Assembly: GCA_013044085.1 (NCBI GenBank)
Contig: JABEVI010000225.1
Span: forward strand, 1-20,356
Direction: 5' to 3'
From: Steroidobacteraceae bacterium
GTDB lineage: Bacteria > Pseudomonadota > Gammaproteobacteria > Steroidobacterales > Steroidobacteraceae
DNA: 20,356 bases
Each line of letters opens with the position of its first letter. Position 1 is the first letter of the stretch. The notes below the pieces were generated by a model. That model saw nothing but the letters and a program-made list of their open reading frames with translations, searched no databases and was not told where the DNA came from. Shown piece after piece: positions 7,120 to 13,334 of this stretch. The position numbers were made by a program, and so were the translations under genes.

Positions 7120-7644
7120 ATGGCGAGCGGCTTGCGCGAAACGGTCGATTGCGAGCGCTTGGCCCAGGAGGGCGAGACGCTCGATCGGGTCTATGCGCTT
7201 GCCGATCTGCCGAGATTACAGGACCTGCTGGCGGATCCTGACGGCACTATAAGGGCGAGGTTCGCGTTCCAGAGAACCGAAACCGGACGCGCGGCGGCGA
7301 CCGTCGAGATCGAAGCCGCGGCTCATCTCGTCTGCCAGCGGTGCCTGTCGGGTTTCCCGTACACGGTCGCCGCGCGCAGCGAAGTGGAGTTTGCGTCCTC
7401 GCCGGGCGATGCCGCGACTTGCTCGGAAGCCGACCGCGAACCGTATCTGATGACGGATGGGGCGGTGAGGCTCGCCGAACTCGCCGAGGAAGAATTTTTG
7501 TTGGCAGCGCCGTTTGCGCCGTCATGTGGCGCGCCCGAGGCTTGCGGGCGGGCGCCGGGACTTGGGGCCGAAGAGCCGGCAAGGGCATCGGAAACGGTGC
7601 GGCCCTTTGGCGCGTTGCGCGATTTATTGAAAGAGAACCGATAG
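7120..7644 (+). CDS. yceD: YceD/DUF177-family 23S rRNA accumulation protein
   Basis: A 174-residue DUF177 protein (E. coli YceD 173). YceD is conserved upstream of rpmF and has been linked to 23S rRNA accumulation. Visible features are the 'LVCQRCLSGF' pair C72-x2-C75 in the middle, an acidic stretch, 'LAELAEEEFLLAAPFAPSC' and the C-terminal 'RPFGALRDLLK' typical of the family. I chose ATG 7120: it gives the family length and lies just after the promoter. The frame stays open upstream to 6919, but that stretch is antisense to yceF. No Shine-Dalgarno precedes the ATG, which fits leaderless translation. rpmF follows after 12 nt. Confidence 0.92.
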   Translation: MASGLRETVDCERLAQEGETLDRVYALADLPRLQDLLADPDGTIRARFAFQRTETGRAAATVEIEAAAHLVCQRCLSGFPYTVAARSEVEFASSPGDAATCSEADREPYLMTDGAVRLAELAEEEFLLAAPFAPSCGAPEACGRAPGLGAEEPARASETVRPFGALRDLLKENR

Positions 7645-7656
7645 GATACAGCGACC

Positions 7657-7863
7657 ATGGCAGTTCAAAAGAGTAGAAAAACCCCGTCGAAGCGCGGCAT
7701 GCACCGCTCGCACTCGGCGCTCGCTCAGCCCGCGGTTTCCGTGGACGCCAAGAGCGGCGAGTCGCATCTGCGTCATCGCATCAGCCGCGACGGGTTCTAC
7801 CGCGGTCGCAAGGTGCTCGAGACCAAGGCCGACGCCGCGGCCGCCGCGGCCGACGAAGAATAG
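7657..7863 (+). CDS. rpmF: 50S ribosomal protein L32
   Basis: L32 of the large ribosomal subunit, 68 residues. The N-terminal 'MAVQKSRKTPSKRGMHRSH' and the central 'GESHLRHRISRDGFYRGRKV' are diagnostic. There is no zinc-cysteine motif, as expected for the gammaproteobacterial form. It is about 11 residues longer than the E. coli protein (57) because of an Ala-rich, acidic C-terminal tail. The gene lies 12 nt after yceD and is followed by plsX, the classic yceD-rpmF-plsX arrangement. Confidence 0.97.
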   Translation: MAVQKSRKTPSKRGMHRSHSALAQPAVSVDAKSGESHLRHRISRDGFYRGRKVLETKADAAAAAADEE

Positions 7864-7869
7864 AATCGA

Positions 7870-7887
7870 GCTGCCGCGGGTGGCAGC
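7870..7887 (+). other. Intercistronic stem-loop between rpmF and plsX
   Basis: GCTGCC (7870-7875) and GGCAGC (7882-7887) form a perfect six-base-pair stem with a six-base loop. There is no T-run, so it is unlikely to terminate. It could act as an RNA processing or partial attenuation site separating the highly expressed rpmF from plsX, which has a GTG start and a poor ribosome-binding site. The role is inference. Confidence 0.45.
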
Positions 7888-7926
7888 CAGAGGGCCGCCC
7901 CGCGCAACTGCGAATCAATCCTCGCT

Positions 7927-8937
7927 GTGGCCGCGCCGCTGCACATTGCCGTCGACGTGATGAGCGGCGACCACGGTCCGGCCGTGTTCGTCCCGGCAGC
8001 ACTCGCGGCGGCCCGTGAACAACCGGGCGTGCGTTTCACCCTGGTCGGGCGCGATGCCGAGAGGGGACGCGATTTTCCCGCCGAAGCTCCCGCGAACGTC
8101 GCCTGGTTGCACGCAGCCGACGTCGTCACGATGACGGATCACCCACGCGACGCGCTGCGCCACAAAAAAGACTCCTCCATGCGCCGTGCGCTGGATCTGG
8201 TCAAGTCGCGCGAAGCCGACGCCTGCGTGAGCGCCGGCAATACCGGGGCGTTGATGGCGACCGCGCATTTCGTCCTGAAGATGCTGCCCGGTGTCGAACG
8301 CCCGGCGATAGCCTCCTGGATCCCATCGCGCGGCGGGCACACCTTCATGCTCGATCTCGGTGCGAATGCGACCGCCACACCGGAGCAATTGCGCCAGTTC
8401 GCGATCATGGGCGGCGTGCTCGCCGCGGATCAATGCACCGGCGAGTCCGGACCGCGGATCGGGCTCCTGAACATCGGCGAAGAAGACATCAAGGGCGATG
8501 AAGTCGTTCAGGAGGCGCACAATCTGCTTGGCGTGAGCGGCTTGAACTACATCGGCTTCGTCGAGGGCCATGACATCTTCGGCGACACCGTGGACGTGGT
8601 CGTGACCGACGGCTTTACGGGCAATGTCGCGCTGAAGACCATGGAGGGCGCCGCGCGCCTGATCTTCGAGTTCATGCGTGAGGAATTCACCCGCGGTCCG
8701 GCGCGCAAGCTCGGCGCGCTGCTCGCCTCACCGGCATTGCGGGCGCTGCATTCGCGGCTCGACCCGAGGCGCTATAATGGGGCGAGCATGGTCGGCTTGA
8801 ACGGTGTCGTCGTGAAGAGTCACGGCGGCGCGGATCTTTTCGCATTCCAGCGCGCGATCGAGGTCGCCATTCACGAGGCGCGCAACGGCGTACCGGCGCG
8901 CATCGTCGAACGGCTCGGCTCGCCACCGGTGACTTGA
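7927..8937 (+). CDS. plsX: Phosphate acyltransferase PlsX
   Basis: PlsX converts acyl-ACP and inorganic phosphate to acyl-phosphate, the donor for PlsY in phosphatidic acid synthesis; it is a peripheral membrane enzyme. The product is 336 residues (E. coli 356). Family features are the N-terminal 'IAVDVMSGDHGP' (usually D-x-M-G-G-D), 'DSSMRRALDLVKSREADACVSAGNTGALMA', 'LDLGAN', 'GLLNIGEEDIKG', 'FVEGHDIF', 'VTDGFTGNVALKTMEG' and 'VVKSHGGADLFAFQRAI'. The start is GTG 7927, with hardly any Shine-Dalgarno, which implies coupling or low translation. One base of the first Gly codon in the canonical D-V-M-G-G-D motif has changed, giving Ser. fabH follows after 13 nt. Confidence 0.95.
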   Translation: MAAPLHIAVDVMSGDHGPAVFVPAALAAAREQPGVRFTLVGRDAERGRDFPAEAPANVAWLHAADVVTMTDHPRDALRHKKDSSMRRALDLVKSREADACVSAGNTGALMATAHFVLKMLPGVERPAIASWIPSRGGHTFMLDLGANATATPEQLRQFAIMGGVLAADQCTGESGPRIGLLNIGEEDIKGDEVVQEAHNLLGVSGLNYIGFVEGHDIFGDTVDVVVTDGFTGNVALKTMEGAARLIFEFMREEFTRGPARKLGALLASPALRALHSRLDPRRYNGASMVGLNGVVVKSHGGADLFAFQRAIEVAIHEARNGVPARIVERLGSPPVT

Positions 8938-8950
8938 GGGATCCTCCAGA

Positions 8951-9916
8951 ATGTACTCACGCATCGCCGGCACCGGCAGCTATCTGCCGGAGAAAATCCT
9001 CACCAACGCCGATCTGGAGAAGATCGTCGACACGACCGACGAGTGGATTCGCACGCGCACCGGCATCTCGCAGCGGCACATCGCGGTCGAGGGCGAAACG
9101 ACGACGGACCTCGCCGAGCATGCGGCGCGCAACGCGATGGCGGCGGCCGGTGTCACCGCCGAGGAGATCGACCTGGTGTGCGTCGGCACCACGACGCCGG
9201 ACCTCGTGTTTCCGAACGTCGGCACCTTGCTGCAGGACCGCCTGAACATCCACGGCTGCCCGGCGTTCAGTCTGGAGGCGGCCTGCGCGAGTTTTCTCTA
9301 CGCGCTCGGGGTCGCGGACAAATTCGTGCGCCTCGGCGACGCCAAATGCGCGCTCGTCGTCGGCGCCGAGACGCTCACCCGCCTGGTCGACTGGAGCGAC
9401 CGCGGCACCTGTGTGCTGTTCGCCGACGGCGCCGGCGCCGTCGTGCTCAAGCCCGCGGAGGAGCCCGGCATCATCAGTACGCACCTGCACGCGGACGGCA
9501 AGTACAAGGACCTGCTGTTGTACCCGGACGGCGTCTCCCTCGGCTTCAATCTGGTACGCGCCGGCAAGGCGGGCGTGCGTATGAAGGGCAACGAGGTCTA
9601 CAAGGTGGCCGTCAACACGCTCGGCCAGCTGGTCACCGAGACGCTCAGCGCAAAGGGCATCGACAAGTCACAGCTCGACTGGCTGATTCCGCACCAGGCG
9701 AACATCAGGATCATCGAGGCGATCGCCAAACGTCTGGATTTGCCGATGGAGCGGGTCATCGTGACGATCGAGACCCATGGCAACACCTCGGCCGCCTCGG
9801 TGCCGCTTGCGCTCGATGCGGGCGTGCGCGACGGGCGAATCAAGCGCGGCCAGCTCCTCCTGCTCGAGGCCTTCGGCGGCGGATTCACCTGGGGATCGGC
9901 GCTCGTGCGCTATTAG
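8951..9916 (+). CDS. fabH: 3-oxoacyl-ACP synthase III (beta-ketoacyl-ACP synthase III)
   Basis: FabH condenses acetyl-CoA with malonyl-ACP to start type II fatty acid synthesis. The product is 321 residues (E. coli 317). The triad is complete: C112 in 'EAACASFLYAL', H248 in 'WLIPHQANIRI' and N278 in 'HGNTSAASVP'. N-terminal 'GTGSYLPEKILTNADLEK' and 'TDEWIRTRTGI' and C-terminal 'EAFGGGFTWGSALVRY' are typical. Around the nucleophile the usual A-C-[AS]-G-F is A-C-A-S-F. ATG 8951 has GAGGGA about nine bases upstream. The gene ends the operon. Instead of fabD-fabG-acpP, as in E. coli, a strong terminator follows within about 60 nt. Confidence 0.96.
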   Translation: MYSRIAGTGSYLPEKILTNADLEKIVDTTDEWIRTRTGISQRHIAVEGETTTDLAEHAARNAMAAAGVTAEEIDLVCVGTTTPDLVFPNVGTLLQDRLNIHGCPAFSLEAACASFLYALGVADKFVRLGDAKCALVVGAETLTRLVDWSDRGTCVLFADGAGAVVLKPAEEPGIISTHLHADGKYKDLLLYPDGVSLGFNLVRAGKAGVRMKGNEVYKVAVNTLGQLVTETLSAKGIDKSQLDWLIPHQANIRIIEAIAKRLDLPMERVIVTIETHGNTSAASVPLALDAGVRDGRIKRGQLLLLEAFGGGFTWGSALVRY

Positions 9917-9942
9917 CACGCAGCGCGGCTGAGCGCGCGGCG

Positions 9943-9969
9943 GCCCCGGTCGAGCCCCTTGGCCGGGGC
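9943..9969 (+). other. Stem-loop just upstream of the fabH terminator
   Basis: GCCCCGG (9943-9949) pairs with CCGGGGC (9963-9969) across a 13-base loop, directly before the A-tract of the terminator palindrome. It may protect the 3' end of the fabH mRNA from exonucleases. Confidence 0.45.
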
Positions 9970-9972
9970 AAA

Positions 9973-10006
9973 AAAAAACGCCGCGACCCGGGTCGCGGCG
10001 TTTTTT
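9973..10006. terminator. Bidirectional intrinsic terminator between fabH and the lipoprotein gene
   Basis: A perfect 34-bp palindrome: six A, an 11-bp GC-rich arm beginning CGCCGCGACCC, its exact complement, and six T. The A-tract extends to 9970. Read from either strand it forms a GC-rich hairpin followed by a U-run, so it should end both fabH (+) and the convergent lipoprotein gene (-). Confidence 0.95.
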
Positions 10007-10008
10007 CG

Positions 10009-10027
10009 TCCGGTCCTGACGACCGGA
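10009..10027 (-). other. Perfect stem-loop in the lipoprotein mRNA 3' UTR
   Basis: TCCGGTC (10009-10015) and GACCGGA (10021-10027) form a seven-base-pair stem with a five-base loop, between the lipoprotein stop-codon hairpin and the terminator. Confidence 0.7.
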
Positions 10028-10030
10028 GCC

Positions 10031-10051
10031 TTTCGAAGTCTTACTTCGAAA
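10031..10051 (-). other. Perfect stem-loop spanning the lipoprotein stop codon
   Basis: TTTCGAAGT (10031-10039) and ACTTCGAAA (10043-10051) are perfect nine-base arms around a three-base loop, overlapping the lipoprotein stop codon at 10041-10043. Part of the palindrome is therefore coding. Confidence 0.75.
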
Positions 10052-10358
10052 CCGAATGCTTGAACATCCGGTTGATCTTCTCGTTGATCTGTTCGATCGA
10101 CGTCTGATTGGCTTGCGAGGTGGACAGAGCCTGGTTGGCCGTGCTCTGCGCAGCGTTCGCGGCCGAAGCGGCGCTCGAAGCGGCCGAGTTGGCAGCTGCC
10201 GCATCGCTCGAGGCCTTCGCCGTCTCGTCCTGCAGCTTGCTGACTTGTGACTTCAGGCTGTCGATCTGAGACTGAATCGGCTTCAGATCGGTGCAGCCCG
10301 TGAAGGCGAGCAGGCAGGCCGCAGCCGCCGATACCTTGACTACCGTTGCAAATTTCAT
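10041..10358 (-). CDS. Lpp/OprI-like alanine-zipper outer-membrane lipoprotein
   Basis: A 105-residue lipoprotein precursor. The start at 10358 gives 'MKFATVVKVSAAAACLLAFTGC', a lipoprotein signal peptide with lipidated C22 (lipobox F-T-G-C, with F where Leu is commoner), and has AGGGGA seven bases upstream. A longer frame to 10460 adds an Arg-rich stretch that spoils the signal. The mature 84 residues begin with a heptad-like segment ('IQSQIDSLKSQVSKLQDE'), then an Ala/Ser-rich helix, and end '...INRMFKHSVSK'. The ending resembles the OprI end 'RMLEKASRK', with a C-terminal Lys that in Lpp is the peptidoglycan attachment residue. It likely forms a trimeric coiled coil tethering the outer membrane to the wall. 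Covalent attachment is inferred. Its mRNA has hairpins at both ends. Confidence 0.88.
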   Translation of the reverse strand: MKFATVVKVSAAAACLLAFTGCTDLKPIQSQIDSLKSQVSKLQDETAKASSDAAAANSAASSAASAANAAQSTANQALSTSQANQTSIEQINEKINRMFKHSVSK

Positions 10359-10405
10359 AAATAAATCCCCTAGGGTTAAATCCAATGGTCTTCGAAAACC
10401 TAGAA

Positions 10406-10460
10406 GTGTTGCCGCAGGCGGACCCTGTCTGCGAAGTCGGGTTCGTCTGCGTCGCAACAC
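10406..10460 (-). other. Predicted 5'-terminal hairpin of the lipoprotein mRNA
   Basis: GTGTTGC (10406-10412) pairs with GCAACAC (10454-10460), and CGCAG (10413-10417) with CTGCG (10447-10451) after a two-base bulge. Pairing continues inward, interrupted by two C-A mismatches in the minus-strand RNA, to a 13-base loop. With the promoter at 10469-10498 the transcript would begin at about 10462, putting this stem almost at its 5' end. Confidence 0.6.
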
Positions 10461-10468
10461 AGCCTTTT

Positions 10469-10498
10469 ATTAAAGCGAATTTCCGGTGCAAATTGCAA
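10469..10498 (-). promoter_or_regulatory. Probable sigma70 promoter of the lipoprotein gene
   Basis: On the minus strand, TTGCAA (10498-10493) as -35, an 18-bp spacer, and TTTAAT (10474-10469) as -10. It lies in the most AT-rich stretch of this intergenic region and gives a leader of about 100 nt. The match is reasonable but not perfect. Confidence 0.6.
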
Positions 10499-10631
10499 CC
10501 GGAAAAATGGTGGCAGCGGCTTCTATGCTCCGTGTTTTGGCGTATTTTCGCCGTGCACGAATTAAATCCACGTCACACTCGCCAGGGTGTGGCAGCGCAC
10601 GTACAACACCCGTCAGGCATATTGGACAATT

Positions 10632-12581
10632 TCAACTGCTCAGTAGTTCCATCACGGCGCGAAATCCCTGATTGATCGCCGAGTCGGTGTAGGCCTCGCC
10701 GCCGGCGTCGGAGTTCGCGATCGTGATGCGGCCGAACTGTGCGCGGCCGACCACGTTCGCGCGTTCCGATGGGGGCACGTCCGGGTCCCACAGCGGATTG
10801 TATTCGGGTGCATAGCCGTGCGCGTGGCGGTTGATGGTGAGCGCGGTGATGTCGCGCGCCGGATCGAAGCCGCCGCCGCCGAGCGCACGCGCCATCTGGT
10901 CGCGGATCTTGCGCTCGAAGGTCTCGAACGGGGTCACCAGCAGATCCGCGCGGCCGACCTTGTTCTGATCGTGCTCGGAGAGGCCCGGCTTGCATGGCGT
11001 GCGCACCATGTGCACGAGGATCGGTTGGTCCGGCGAGGTCGGGGCGCGATACTCGCCGATGTCCACCCGCGGATTCAGGTAGTAGTGCGGAAAGTAGCAG
11101 CCCGGCGCATAGACGTATTTCGTCTTCAGCGCGGCGAATGCCTTCCAGTCGCGCAGCGCGACGCTTGCGTAGACCAGGGGCGTCTTCACGAGCGCGTGCA
11201 GCGCCGCGCGCTGGACCGCGGGCAGTTCCGGCACGAGATACGGAATCATCATGTTGTAGCCGGCGAGCACGGTGCCGCGCGCGCGCGCCTTGTAGGCGCG
11301 GCCGTGGCGCACGTAGGTGACCTCGACTTCGCGCGCCGACTGCGGTTCGCCGAGATTGCGCGCGCGGATCACGGTGCTGTTCAGGCGCAGCCGCACCGGT
11401 TCGCCGTCGCGGTCGAGCATGCCGTAGTCGGCCCGCGCCGTCACGATGTTCTCGACCCCGGAGCCGGGAATGGCGGCCGGGATCAGGTCGCGGACCAGGG
11501 AGCGGGCGATGGTCGCATTGCCGTCCGGGAAGTGCAGGAACAGCGAGCCGCCGGTGTCCTCGTAGCCGGCCGGCGTCGGTCCCATGCGCTCGATCGAGCC
11601 CTTCGCGAGGTGCATGCCCTGGAATCCGGGTGTTCCGTGGCCGAAACCCCAGCAGTCGAGCGCCGAGACCGCGTCGGTGCCGACGCCCCATTCGCCCATC
11701 GTGAGCGCGTGGTAATAATGCAGCACCGCCGGCTCGGCGTGCGCATAGTCGCGCAGGAAGGCCTCGTAGCTGATCCTCGAGAGGCGCTGTTTCTTCTCCT
11801 CGGAGCCGAGGCCCGGCATGTAATCGACGTGCCCTTCCTCGATCTCGGCGATTTTCGCGCGTGCGCTCGCCGACAGCGGTGCGTCGGCGAGAACCTCGGC
11901 GTAGGGGCGCTTGCCGATGCCGACGCACAGCTTGTCGGCGCCGAAGGTCTCGCGGTCGAAGAACGCGGCATTTTCGAGGCCGAGGCCGTCGTAGAACTTG
12001 TGGTGCTGGGTGCTCTTCTGCAGCGCCGGCACATTGATCCCGATCGCGTTGATCAAACCCATCGCGATCCGGCTGTAAGGTCGCGGGCTGTCGATGTCCT
12101 CGGTGCCGCCGTTCATCAGTGCCAGCCGTCCATCGAGATTAAATTCGTTGCGCTTCGCGTGTCCGCCGAAGTCGTCGTGATTCTCGATGATCAGAATGCG
12201 GCTGTTCGCACCGACGTTGGCGCGATAGAAATGCGCGGCGGCGAGCCCGCTGATGCCGCCGCCGACGACGATCAGATCGTAGTGCTCGCCGGTGTCGATC
12301 GGGTTGTTCCAATGATGACCGTCGCGCAGCGCGTGGGCGTTCTCGAAGGAGCCCGGCGCGTCGCCGCGCAGGCCGTTCAAGAGCGGCGGGTAGTAGCCCG
12401 GCATGTCCTGCGAGGGCACGCTGGCGGTGCCTTGCGGGTCTCCGGGGGCGGCGGCGAACAGCGGTGGGGAGGCGAGCGCGGTCGCGCCGATCGCGACTCC
12501 GTTCAGGAAGTCCCGACGGCTGATCGGGCAGCGCATGCCGAGGGCCTTGTCGGCCGGGCGATCGTTCTTGTCATCGGTCAT
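10632..12581 (-). CDS. Tat-exported FAD-dependent oxidoreductase, spermidine dehydrogenase (SpdH) family
   Basis: A 649-residue flavoprotein. A twin-arginine signal 'SRRDFLNGVAIGATALA' (21-37) predicts folded export to the periplasm. An FAD-binding Rossmann motif 'YDLIVVGGGISGLAAAHFYR' (101-120) is followed by 'ILIIENHDDFGGHAKRNEF', the GG-doublet region of amine-oxidase-like flavoproteins. The 'YYPPLLNGLRG' and 'GSFENAHALRDG' segments before the Rossmann fold, and the C-terminal 'NSDAGGEAYTDSAINQGFRAV', match my memory of the SpdH-type family. The Pseudomonas aeruginosa member oxidises spermidine and carries FAD plus heme. Here polyamine oxidation is inferred from family only. ATG 12581 has GAGGAGA six bases upstream. 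The gene stands alone, divergent from lexA, and no electron acceptor or polyamine gene is visible beside it. Confidence 0.82.
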   Translation of the reverse strand: MTDDKNDRPADKALGMRCPISRRDFLNGVAIGATALASPPLFAAAPGDPQGTASVPSQDMPGYYPPLLNGLRGDAPGSFENAHALRDGHHWNNPIDTGEHYDLIVVGGGISGLAAAHFYRANVGANSRILIIENHDDFGGHAKRNEFNLDGRLALMNGGTEDIDSPRPYSRIAMGLINAIGINVPALQKSTQHHKFYDGLGLENAAFFDRETFGADKLCVGIGKRPYAEVLADAPLSASARAKIAEIEEGHVDYMPGLGSEEKKQRLSRISYEAFLRDYAHAEPAVLHYYHALTMGEWGVGTDAVSALDCWGFGHGTPGFQGMHLAKGSIERMGPTPAGYEDTGGSLFLHFPDGNATIARSLVRDLIPAAIPGSGVENIVTARADYGMLDRDGEPVRLRLNSTVIRARNLGEPQSAREVEVTYVRHGRAYKARARGTVLAGYNMMIPYLVPELPAVQRAALHALVKTPLVYASVALRDWKAFAALKTKYVYAPGCYFPHYYLNPRVDIGEYRAPTSPDQPILVHMVRTPCKPGLSEHDQNKVGRADLLVTPFETFERKIRDQMARALGGGGFDPARDITALTINRHAHGYAPEYNPLWDPDVPPSERANVVGRAQFGRITIANSDAGGEAYTDSAINQGFRAVMELLSS

Positions 12582-12646
12582 CGCATCTCCTCGCGGGTGG
12601 GGTGTCGTGGCGTTCTGAGCGGCAACTTAACGCGTCGTCGTGGCGC

Positions 12647-12674
12647 TTGCCAGATGCCGCTGACTGTATATAAT
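12647..12674 (+). promoter_or_regulatory. sigma70 promoter of the lexA-imuA-imuB-dnaE2 operon
   Basis: TTGCCA (12647-12652), a 16-bp spacer, and a consensus TATAAT (12669-12674). The -10 lies inside the upstream LexA-box-like site and the predicted start (about 12681) is next to the downstream box, so LexA binding would block RNA polymerase directly. Confidence 0.8.
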
Positions 12675-12679
12675 ACCAA
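12664..12679 (+). promoter_or_regulatory. Upstream, weaker LexA box (candidate)
   Basis: CTGTATATAATACCAA matches 11 of 16 positions of the E. coli-type consensus CTGTATATATATACAG. The left half is perfect and the right half degenerate. It covers the -10 element and starts exactly 18 bp before the strong box. Confidence 0.55.
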
Positions 12680-12681
12680 TA

Positions 12682-12697
12682 CTGTCTAAATATACAG
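12682..12697 (+). promoter_or_regulatory. LexA (SOS) box upstream of lexA
   Basis: CTGTCTAAATATACAG has the CTG-N10-CAG core and matches 14 of 16 positions of the E. coli-type SOS consensus. It ends eight bases before the lexA ATG, overlaps the predicted transcription start region and runs into the ribosome-binding site (AGGTG, 12696-12700). LexA would repress its own operon here. Confidence 0.92.
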
Positions 12698-12704
12698 GTG
12701 CCGC

Positions 12705-13328
12705 ATGTCCGACCTCACCCCCCGGCAGACGCAGATACTCCGACTCATCCAGGAGAGCATCATCGAGAGCGGTATGCCGCCAACGCGTGTGGAAATCGCG
12801 CGTGCCCTGGGTTTCAAATCGCCGAACGCGGCCGAGGAACATCTGCGCGCACTGCAACGCAAGGGTGTGATCGACCTGATTCCCGGTGCTTCGCGCGGGA
12901 TCCAGCTGAAGGATGTGCTGCGCGAACAACTCGGCCTGCCGCTGATCGGCCGTGTTGCCGCCGGCCGGCCGATGCTCGCCGAAGAGCACATCGAGGCGCG
13001 CTATCAGATCGACCCGCAACTGTTCCAGCCACAACCGCATTATCTGTTGAAAGTGTGCGGCATGAGTATGAAGAACGCCGGCATTCTCGACGGGGACCTG
13101 GTCGCCGTGCATCGCACCCCGGAGGTGCGCAATCGTCAGATCGTGGTCGCGCGCCTGGAGAACGAGGTCACGGTCAAACGCTATCGACAGGAAGGACGGG
13201 TCGTGTGGTTGTTGCCGGAGAATGCCGATTTCGAGCCGATCCGGGTCGACCTGAAGGAACAGCCGATGATCATCGAAGGGGTCGTGGTCGGCGTTCTGCG
13301 CCGCGGTAAGTCTCTGGATGCCGCGTGA
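12705..13328 (+). CDS. lexA: SOS transcriptional repressor LexA
   Basis: LexA represses SOS genes and cleaves itself when RecA filaments form on damaged DNA. The product is 207 residues (E. coli 202). The winged helix-turn-helix domain (1-70) includes 'MPPTRVEIARALGFKSPNAAEEHLRAL'. The cleavage site is A86-G87 in 'GRVAAGRP'. The catalytic dyad is S121 ('CGMSM') and K158 ('VTVKRY'). All needed residues are present. ATG 12705 gives the usual 'MSDLTPRQTQIL' start. The gene leads an operon with imuA six nt downstream, so the repressor and the mutasome are induced together. The CTG-N10-CAG operator fits a gammaproteobacterial-type LexA. Confidence 0.98.
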   Translation: MSDLTPRQTQILRLIQESIIESGMPPTRVEIARALGFKSPNAAEEHLRALQRKGVIDLIPGASRGIQLKDVLREQLGLPLIGRVAAGRPMLAEEHIEARYQIDPQLFQPQPHYLLKVCGMSMKNAGILDGDLVAVHRTPEVRNRQIVVARLENEVTVKRYRQEGRVVWLLPENADFEPIRVDLKEQPMIIEGVVVGVLRRGKSLDAA

Positions 13329-13334
13329 AGAGGA

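Noticed and set aside
10359..10460. Longer form of the lipoprotein with 34 extra N-terminal residues.
   Set aside because: The extension is Arg-rich and would bury the signal peptide. ATG 10358 has a good Shine-Dalgarno and gives a standard lipoprotein precursor.
10499..10631. Gap between the lipoprotein promoter and the SpdH-like stop, examined for a small gene or terminator.
   Set aside because: I see no reading frame with a ribosome-binding site and no clear hairpin with a T-run.
10818..12689. A 623-codon open frame on the + strand antisense to the SpdH-like gene.
   Set aside because: The opposite frame encodes a clear Tat-FAD protein. The + frame translation is Arg/Val/Ala-rich without motifs, as expected of a mirror frame in high-GC DNA.
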